A DNA stretch of 24,965 bases, taken from a virus. Where the stretch lies: IMG/VR virus record IMGVR_UViG_3300027782_000344, positions 1-24,965 of that record; one strand, given 5' to 3'. Below, one piece after another: positions 19,235 to 24,965 of this stretch. Position 1 is the stretch's first letter, and the number at the start of each line of letters is the position of its first letter. Both the position numbers and the translations under genes were made by a program. The notes below the pieces were generated by a model. The model saw only the letters and a list, made by a program, of their open reading frames with translations, had not been told where the DNA came from and made no database searches.

Positions 19235-20541
19235 ATTATAATATAACGGCCGAACAAAGCACAAAGTTTGTTATTAAACAGTTGTATGTAATTGCACCTG
19301 ATAATAGCAGATACGACCTGAGTAGTGTTTATCAGGAATTAAATCTGTTCGACAATTTATTCATGCCTTGTGTTTCTGGTAACATTCAGGTTACTGATGC
19401 TGTAGACTTTGGTGGCAAATTACAATTGTTTAAAGGTAATAGAAAACTAAAAATTGTAATTGACAAAAGTAATGAGTATGTTCCTGGTTTAAGATATGAA
19501 AAAGAGTTTATCATTTATAAACACACAAATCTTAAAAACTTGAACATGTCTTCTAAAACATACACTTTACATTTTGTGTCTGAAGAATTTTTACTATCGA
19601 TGCAAAAGAAAATAAGCCAAAACTATGTTGGAAGATATTCTGACATAGCTGCAACTATATTAATTGATGAACTAAAAGTGCCAGAATCTGCTCCAAAAAA
19701 TGGTCTAGGCGGACTAGGAACAATTTATCCATCAAATGGTCCACAAAATATTATTATACCTGCTCTAACACCTTTTGATGCTATAAATTGGGTTTCAAAA
19801 AGAACAGTATCAACTTATAGTAATGATGGTGGTGATCCTGATTATGTGTTCTTTGAAACCGCTCAAGAGGGATATAGTTTTGCTCCTTTAAAATATTTTA
19901 TGGATAGACCAACAAGTTTTTCTATAAATTTTAATCCAAAAAATTTAAGTGACAATCTTTCTCAAGAATTTACTGGCGCAAGAGATATGAAAGTGTTGTC
20001 TAATTTTAGTTTACTAGATACAGTAAAAGATGGTGTTTATGCTGGTAAGTTTGTTGGATTTGACACATTAACAAAAACATTTAAAATAACAAGTGTGAAA
20101 ACAGTTTTTGAAAAAGGCAGCAAACAAAATAACCTTGCTGATGGATTAAATAAAGAAGGTTCAAAGTATTCTGAAATGGATGATTCTAGGGTTGTTGTAT
20201 ATCCTTTTGCTGCTCCTAGATTGACCGATTCTTACATACAAGAAAATTCGGCAGAAGAAGTTAACTTTGCTGATAATACACAAGATTATATTTTTCAACG
20301 TAAAGCTATCTTTTCAAATTTAATGCAAAGACGCTTGCAGTTGATGATGCCTGGAAATTTTGCTCTATTTTCAGGTAGTACCGTTGAAGTTACCGTTCCT
20401 AAATATGCTATTGATGATGGTCGAGGAACTAGGGATGCTTCTTTGTCTGGTAAATATATAATTACTGGTACTAGACATGTAATCAGAGCAGACAAACATG
20501 AAACTTTAATCGAAGTTGCAACTGACAATATAGAAAATTAA
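19231..20541 (+). CDS. 27: gp27-like baseplate hub protein, 436 aa
   Basis: The first part (STKFVIKQLYVIAPDNSRYDLSSVYQELNLFDNLFMPCVSGNIQVTDA) and the later SFSINFNPKNLSDN, IFQRKAIFSNLMQRRLQLMMPGNF and SLSGKYIITGTRHVIRAD match the gp27 hub ring family, equivalent to gpD of phage P2 and VgrG N-terminal domains. It forms a trimer around the spike protein. T4 gp27 is 391 aa. It lies directly before the gp5-like gene with 1 base between, as expected for partners in one complex. Confidence 0.88.
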   Translation: MNYNITAEQSTKFVIKQLYVIAPDNSRYDLSSVYQELNLFDNLFMPCVSGNIQVTDAVDFGGKLQLFKGNRKLKIVIDKSNEYVPGLRYEKEFIIYKHTNLKNLNMSSKTYTLHFVSEEFLLSMQKKISQNYVGRYSDIAATILIDELKVPESAPKNGLGGLGTIYPSNGPQNIIIPALTPFDAINWVSKRTVSTYSNDGGDPDYVFFETAQEGYSFAPLKYFMDRPTSFSINFNPKNLSDNLSQEFTGARDMKVLSNFSLLDTVKDGVYAGKFVGFDTLTKTFKITSVKTVFEKGSKQNNLADGLNKEGSKYSEMDDSRVVVYPFAAPRLTDSYIQENSAEEVNFADNTQDYIFQRKAIFSNLMQRRLQLMMPGNFALFSGSTVEVTVPKYAIDDGRGTRDASLSGKYIITGTRHVIRADKHETLIEVATDNIEN

Positions 20542-20542
20542 T

Positions 20543-21634
20543 ATGATTTCAAAAGATTTTTATGGTAAAAACGGCTTTGTTTGGTGGACTGGCATTGTTG
20601 AAAATGATGAAGACCCACTCATGCTTGGCTCAGTACAAGTTAGAATTATTGGTATTCATAGTGAAGATAAGAATTTAGTTCCTACTGAGAGTCTTCCTTG
20701 GGCTCAAACAGTTCAACCAGCAAATTCTTCTGGTACTGCTTCTGCACCACGACCTGGTGATTGGGTCGTAGGATTTTTTCAAGACGGAGACTATGCACAA
20801 ATTCCAGTAGTTTTAGGTGTGTATAGTGGTGTTGAAAGTGCTCAGTCTCAAACAATATACCGAGAAATTGTTGTTAAACGTGGCGCAAATAATGTTCCAA
20901 AACCATCACAGTTTGACCGTGCAGTAGGTGAACCAACATCACCTCGCATGGCTCGAGGTGTTATGCAAGGCACATTAACAAACTCAACAAATAATTTATT
21001 ATCCAGTGCTTGCGATATTAAAGGACAAATTGCAGTTGGAATTGCTTGGGCTAAATTAAAAAATAGTGAAGCTCTTAAAGCTGTTAAAGAATTTATTCAA
21101 GAATATTTAATATCATTGGCAGATCCAACAGGTGTGGTAACTCCTATTATAGAAACTTTAAAATGGATTGCATCTAAAATAAGATATGTTATTAAACTTT
21201 TAAAACCTGTTATAGATTTTGCTAACAGAGTTGCTCAAATTGCAGCCGTTGCAAGAGCAATATTAGATTATATTTTGAGTTTGCCTAACAGACTTCAAAA
21301 ATTTTTGAAAAATTGTTTATCAAAAGTTATTGGTGGTATCGGCGCTATTATTAGTGAATTGTTTTCTACTGCTGGTTTAGGCGGCGGCGACTTTACTGAA
21401 TTAAAAGACGCTTTCAATGATACTGTGAAAGCATTTAAAGAGGGTGCAGTTGCTGTTGGAACTATTGTTGCCATGCCTGGTAAAATAGCAGAATCATTTT
21501 TAAATCCTCCTAATGCTGCAGCTCAAAAAGAAGCAAATGCTTTCATAACAGATTTAGTTAGTTCAAATACTAAAAACGCTGAAAATATTTTTAACCAAAC
21601 AACTACCCGTCAATCGTCAGCGAGAACTCCTTAA
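20543..21634 (+). CDS. 5: gp5-like hub protein: OB fold without lysozyme domain, 363 aa
   Basis: Residues about 1-110 (FVWWTGIVENDEDPLMLGSVQVRIIG, LPWAQTVQP, RPGDWVVGFFQDGDYAQIPVVLGVYSG) are a clear gp5 OB-fold domain. In T4 gp5 a lysozyme domain and a beta-helix follow. Here the region after about residue 145 is helical and hydrophobic (LKAVKEFIQEYL, VIKLLKPVIDFANRVAQIAAVARAIL, ending in GIGAIISEL), with no lysozyme Glu/Asp/Thr motif. No needle repeats are present; these lie in the next gene. It is likely a baseplate hub component with a spike split over two genes. Confidence 0.85.
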   Translation: MISKDFYGKNGFVWWTGIVENDEDPLMLGSVQVRIIGIHSEDKNLVPTESLPWAQTVQPANSSGTASAPRPGDWVVGFFQDGDYAQIPVVLGVYSGVESAQSQTIYREIVVKRGANNVPKPSQFDRAVGEPTSPRMARGVMQGTLTNSTNNLLSSACDIKGQIAVGIAWAKLKNSEALKAVKEFIQEYLISLADPTGVVTPIIETLKWIASKIRYVIKLLKPVIDFANRVAQIAAVARAILDYILSLPNRLQKFLKNCLSKVIGGIGAIISELFSTAGLGGGDFTELKDAFNDTVKAFKEGAVAVGTIVAMPGKIAESFLNPPNAAAQKEANAFITDLVSSNTKNAENIFNQTTTRQSSARTP

Positions 21635-21637
21635 ATT

Positions 21638-22465
21638 ATGGCAAATATACCTGACTTTGGTCCAATATTCGAACCCGAATCGGCCGCTAATGAGGATAAC
21701 CAACCTCAATATCCTTACAATAGAGTAACTCAAACTCCTTCTGGTCATTCTTTTGAATTAGATGATACTCCAGATAGAGAGCGTATCCGACTAATGCACC
21801 GCACTGGCACGTTTATAGAAATGCACCCTAATGGTGATGAAGTTCATAAAGTGTATGGTGACGGATTTGAAATCACAGTAAGCAACAAATATGTTATTGT
21901 TCATGGTGAGTGTAAGGTTGTAATTGAAGGTGATTCTAGCGTTCATGTAAAAGGCAACAAATATGAACGTATTGATGGAGATTATTCAGCAGTTGTTAAT
22001 GGAAATTATAGTGTTCAGGTTGAAAAAGAACTTAGTATGACTGGCAAAGAAGTTGCTGAATTTGCTTCCGGTGTTGGCGGCTCTGCTGGTGAAGGTGGAG
22101 ATTTATATTTGAATGTTGGAGGTAACCTACATATTAATGGTGGTCTTGATGTAGAAGGTTCAATTCGTTGTGGTAATGTTTTATCTACCGGCCGTGTTGA
22201 TGCTGCTCTTGGTATGAGCGCAGGACCGTTTGGATTTGTTTCTATTTTTGGAGGTTTATCTATTGGTGTTCCAGTAGCAATTCCAGGAACTATTTCTTGC
22301 ATTGGCATAGTTAATGCGGGTATTATGGTTAATACTCCGCTTGTAGAGTGTTTAATATCTGATGCAATTTTTATGACAGATAATGTAAATACATCACTTC
22401 ACAATTGTCACTTTCACATTGGCTTCAAAGGTCCTACGGGCCCGCCAATTCCAGGAATGATTTAA
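21638..22465 (+). CDS. Tail spike needle: gp5 C-terminal-type beta-helix protein, 275 aa
   Basis: The centre holds octad repeats of the VxGxxxxx kind: VHGECKVV, IEGDSSVH, VKGNKYER, IDGDYSAV, VNGNYSVQ. These are the same kind as form the triple-stranded beta-helix of T4 gp5. The following Gly-rich part (GGDLYLNVGGNLHINGGLDVEGSI) continues the beta-prism. The end is CHFHIGFKGPTGPP, with H258-x-H260. In phage P2 gpV-like spikes an HxH motif in the trimer binds iron at the tip. It starts 3 bases after the gp5-like gene. It likely trimerises as the membrane-piercing spike under the hub. Confidence 0.87.
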   Translation: MANIPDFGPIFEPESAANEDNQPQYPYNRVTQTPSGHSFELDDTPDRERIRLMHRTGTFIEMHPNGDEVHKVYGDGFEITVSNKYVIVHGECKVVIEGDSSVHVKGNKYERIDGDYSAVVNGNYSVQVEKELSMTGKEVAEFASGVGGSAGEGGDLYLNVGGNLHINGGLDVEGSIRCGNVLSTGRVDAALGMSAGPFGFVSIFGGLSIGVPVAIPGTISCIGIVNAGIMVNTPLVECLISDAIFMTDNVNTSLHNCHFHIGFKGPTGPPIPGMI

Positions 22466-22474
22466 GGATATATT

Positions 22475-24769
22475 ATGGATTCATTTAATGATTTTTTAAA
22501 TAAAAACCAGCCATCTAACAACAAAAATCAAAAATTTGTTGATAGCTCTCCAACATCTAGCGTTTTTGCCAGATTAGGTTATGATTTTACACCATCTAAT
22601 CCTGAGATTTTGTTGTTATCTCCGGCAGCTTTAAAGCATCTAAACTCAATGCCAAAATTTCTGCAAGATTGGCAAGCTGAAGACATGCGTAATGGAGTAG
22701 TTAACAATAATAACTATTTTAAAAATCCACTTCAGAACATAACAATAACTATCATCAATAATCTTGAAGCTATTCGTAATGCTATTCCTACACATGTGGT
22801 TTATCCAGACCCCGAGTTTGGTTATGGCCGATACAACCGTCAAGGGCAACTTGAAGCTTATACTGTTGTGGATGTTCCCGCATTAGAACCGATATATGAA
22901 TCAGCAAATGTAGCTATAGCTGAAGCTACAAATTTTATTAATCATACTAATAGATTATCCAATACTGTTGAATTTAAACCTGAAGATGCAGAACTACCAC
23001 ATTTTGATGCAGCTATGGCGGTTGGAAAACAATTGTTATACGTTGTCAATCAAACTGATGGTATTGAAAATACTTCTCCTATTCTTGGATCATTTACAAG
23101 TCTTTTTGTTGAAACGGAAATGACTAATTATAATAATATGATAGCTCCATATTCTACTTTGATTGCTAATAGTATTACAGTAACAACTACATTTGAAGGC
23201 GGTGGTGAGGGCGGCAGTTGGGTAACAACAAAAACTTCAAATTTAGCTTCTAGCGTTATAACAACAATGACCAATACTGTAGACAGTTTAAAAGTGTTTA
23301 TAGAAAGAAGACGAAAACACGATGAAAGTTTTTGGAAGAAAGCACAAGTTATTGTTGAAGAATATAATAAACTAAAACGTGTTAGTTCAGGCGGTGAAAC
23401 ACAAGAAAATTTAATTGATAATTATATTGGTTCAGACTCTCTTAAAGCAAAACGCCTAATTAAAGATGTTCCTACAACACCACGATATAATGTAGATGTA
23501 TCATATAACGGTACAATTACATACAACTCATTAGTTCCTAATGTAGCATCATATGTAATTCCTACTATTGAAGTTAGAACAACACCAATTACTTCCACAA
23601 TTACATATGTTTCTGAGTTACCAGTTCCTGGTGAAGTTGTTGGTGATGAATATTATGTAACTACAACCGGCGAAACATGGCGTTGGAATGGTACAACATG
23701 GATACTCATTTCTCAGGTTGATCCAAACTCACCAATTGTTACACTCGAAGACTATATTAATTATTACAGTAACAACACACTCCATTTAACTTTCAATGGA
23801 TATGATTTAAATTTAACTCCTGGCGCATTGATATTTAACACCGTTAATGGTGTGTTGGCTACTAATGCTTCTATAACCATAACAAACACAAGTGATAAAG
23901 CTTACATTTTCTCTGATGTTATTGCAACAAACTTCCTTGATGTTGAGATGCAATATTCTTTTAGTAATGTAACATCAAATACGATTCCTGTTGGAAATTC
24001 TGCTACATTTATGGTATCACTAAAAAGTATGTCGGAAGCAAATACTGTGGATTACGGTGTTATTACTATTGTACCAGGTATTGATATTCAGACAAAACTT
24101 ATTAGTAACACAGCATCTTATGGTATTTTATTGCCTAGTCGAATCACACAAAATGTAGGTTCCTCAACAACTAGATTGCCAATAAATGTTAACGTTGGCC
24201 CATATCCACTTTTAGATGCTAATTCTTCCTCACCCGATTTATGGACTTGGAGAAATGACTCAATAGACCCTGTTACAATTTCTTCAATAACGAATATTAC
24301 CGAAGCTAACAGTACCGATGATATGACTATTACGTTCTATCAGGCAACTACGCCGAACACTATCAACGTTAACGGCAGTGTTCTTTGGTATGCCAACGTA
24401 AACGCACACGTAGAGTTCCCCAATACTGCTACCTATCGTGTCAGTACCACCGATGGTCAACAAAGAATTCTAACGATTGGAGTCGATCCTGGTAACGTGG
24501 ACGACAGTAATCTATACAATGAGATTATCAACACCAACCCCGACATTGTGGTAACTAATAACTACTTCAGTATTAGGGTCTATGGCGGCAAAGCAAATAC
24601 AATTGTTAATTATTCTGGACCTAACGTTAATGGTACAAGATACTTAAATGCTAATGGTTACGCTATTGTAGCAAATAACAGAATCACCTCAAACGGCACT
24701 TATACGTATGTGTTTGATTTTGTTGGAACCGGCCATAGAAGAACGATTACCAAGGCAATCTTCTCTTAA
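22475..24769 (+). CDS. Large virion structural protein with Ig-like beta regions, 764 aa
   Basis: No named family is recognised. The N-terminal 310 residues are mixed helical (AIAEATNFINHTNRLSN, HDESFWKKAQVIVEEYNKLKRV), with a Gly-rich break at about 245 (FEGGGEGGSW). Residues about 385-415 hold GDEYYVTTTGETWRWNGTTW, a short motif common in phage tail proteins. After about residue 435 the sequence is beta-rich with repeated Asn/Thr segments (LTPGALIFNTVNGV, ASITITNTSDKAYIF, GNSATFMVSLKS) like stacked Ig-type domains. Its place between the spike and gp25 suggests a baseplate or short-fibre structural role. Base composition and codon choice change in the last third (about 24200-24770), with more C-ending codons. 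The ribosome site is AAGGA. Confidence 0.8.
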   Translation: MDSFNDFLNKNQPSNNKNQKFVDSSPTSSVFARLGYDFTPSNPEILLLSPAALKHLNSMPKFLQDWQAEDMRNGVVNNNNYFKNPLQNITITIINNLEAIRNAIPTHVVYPDPEFGYGRYNRQGQLEAYTVVDVPALEPIYESANVAIAEATNFINHTNRLSNTVEFKPEDAELPHFDAAMAVGKQLLYVVNQTDGIENTSPILGSFTSLFVETEMTNYNNMIAPYSTLIANSITVTTTFEGGGEGGSWVTTKTSNLASSVITTMTNTVDSLKVFIERRRKHDESFWKKAQVIVEEYNKLKRVSSGGETQENLIDNYIGSDSLKAKRLIKDVPTTPRYNVDVSYNGTITYNSLVPNVASYVIPTIEVRTTPITSTITYVSELPVPGEVVGDEYYVTTTGETWRWNGTTWILISQVDPNSPIVTLEDYINYYSNNTLHLTFNGYDLNLTPGALIFNTVNGVLATNASITITNTSDKAYIFSDVIATNFLDVEMQYSFSNVTSNTIPVGNSATFMVSLKSMSEANTVDYGVITIVPGIDIQTKLISNTASYGILLPSRITQNVGSSTTRLPINVNVGPYPLLDANSSSPDLWTWRNDSIDPVTISSITNITEANSTDDMTITFYQATTPNTINVNGSVLWYANVNAHVEFPNTATYRVSTTDGQQRILTIGVDPGNVDDSNLYNEIINTNPDIVVTNNYFSIRVYGGKANTIVNYSGPNVNGTRYLNANGYAIVANNRITSNGTYTYVFDFVGTGHRRTITKAIFS

Positions 24770-24775
24770 AACTAA

Positions 24776-24783
24776 CATAAATA
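24776..24783 (+). promoter_or_regulatory. Late promoter directly before gp25
   Basis: CATAAATA is followed by AGAC and then the ATG at 24788. With T4 late-promoter geometry the start point is within one base of the start codon, so no ribosome site can be transcribed upstream. Confidence 0.65.
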
Positions 24784-24787
24784 AGAC

Positions 24788-24965
24788 ATGGCCAGCACAA
24801 CACTAAACGCTACAAGAGAATACAAAGATTTGGATTTGAACTTTTTGGTTCATCCGGTTCGCAAGGATATTAATAAAACTACCAATCAAATGGCAGTTAT
24901 TAATTCTATTAAAAATATCATTCTCACCAGTCATTATGAAAAACCATTTAATCCCGATTTTGGCT
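24788..24965 (+). CDS. 25: gp25 baseplate wedge protein, N-terminal part (cut by window edge)
   Basis: The frame from the ATG at 24788 to the window end is open and gives MASTTLNATREYKDLDLNFLVHP, then DINKTTNQMAVINSIKNIILTSHYEKPFNPDFG. The NQMAVINSIKNIILT and EKPFNPDFG segments are characteristic of the gp25/GPW family (lysozyme-like fold wedge protein). About 59 residues of an expected 130 or so are visible. It begins a new transcription unit at a late box immediately before its start codon. Confidence 0.9.
   Translation, partial: MASTTLNATREYKDLDLNFLVHPVRKDINKTTNQMAVINSIKNIILTSHYEKPFNPDFG

Noticed and set aside
1-24965. CRISPR array, integrase, insertion sequence or ordinary tRNA gene
   Set aside because: I looked for spaced repeats, recombinase motifs, terminal inverted repeats and cloverleaf-like sequences and saw none apart from the tmRNA.

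Overview
The window is a piece of a T4-like myovirus genome (tailed phage of the gp23/gp32 superfamily). It is AT-rich and almost gap-free, with neighbouring genes usually overlapping by 1-20 bases. No integrase, insertion sequence or CRISPR array is visible. The diagnostic genes are phoH, the DNA-metabolism block dsbA-like / 33 / 59 / 32, gp4 and a baseplate/tail block (gp26, tail-tube-like, gp48, gp53, gp27, gp5, spike needle, gp25). PhoH, the MGME1/Cas4-like exonuclease and several unnamed families point to the aquatic T4-like phages. The host cannot be named. A circularly permuted tmRNA gene with tag ANDSQFALAA fits a proteobacterial and perhaps betaproteobacterial host, but that is inference.

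Layout. (1) 1-5193, + strand: small, mostly unnamed genes driven in part by at least two strong sigma70-type promoters (1325-1352 and 2977-3005). They include a lipoprotein, a MazG-like pyrophosphohydrolase and a possible DenV-like glycosylase. The block ends in a strong terminator. (2) 5278-7013, + strand: phoH, a PD-(D/E)XK exonuclease and a promoter-driven permuted tmRNA gene. (3) 7033-8950, + strand: two conserved unnamed genes, one behind a T4-type late promoter, then a SleB-type wall hydrolase and a small membrane protein. (4) 8967-11928, + strand: dsbA-like, a Zn-ribbon protein, gp33, gp59, a HAD nucleotidase and gp32, ending in a strong terminator. This is the T4 order rnh-dsbA-33-59-32 with two insertions. 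(5) 11975-17332, - strand: gp4, a structural or end-protector-like protein, a tail-tube/gp54-like protein, gp26 and a large tape-measure-like protein with a wall-degrading domain. A probable -1 frameshift joins gp26 to the small ORF lying before the tape measure. (6) 17365-24965, + strand: gp48, gp53, gp27, gp5 (OB fold without lysozyme), a separate beta-helical needle, a large structural protein and the start of gp25.

How it fits together. Early genes use host-like TTGACA/TATAAT promoters. gp33 and the dsbA-like protein would then help switch on late promoters of the form NNTAAATA, six copies of which lie in intergenic positions. gp32, gp59, the exonuclease, MazG-like protein and HAD nucleotidase serve replication and nucleotide supply. 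The baseplate and tail genes are late. The most unusual items are the permuted tmRNA gene, a textbook A AAT TTT slippery heptamer between gp26 and its downstream ORF, late promoter motifs sitting exactly one promoter-length upstream of three start codons (possible leaderless late mRNAs), and a spike split into two genes with an HxH tip.
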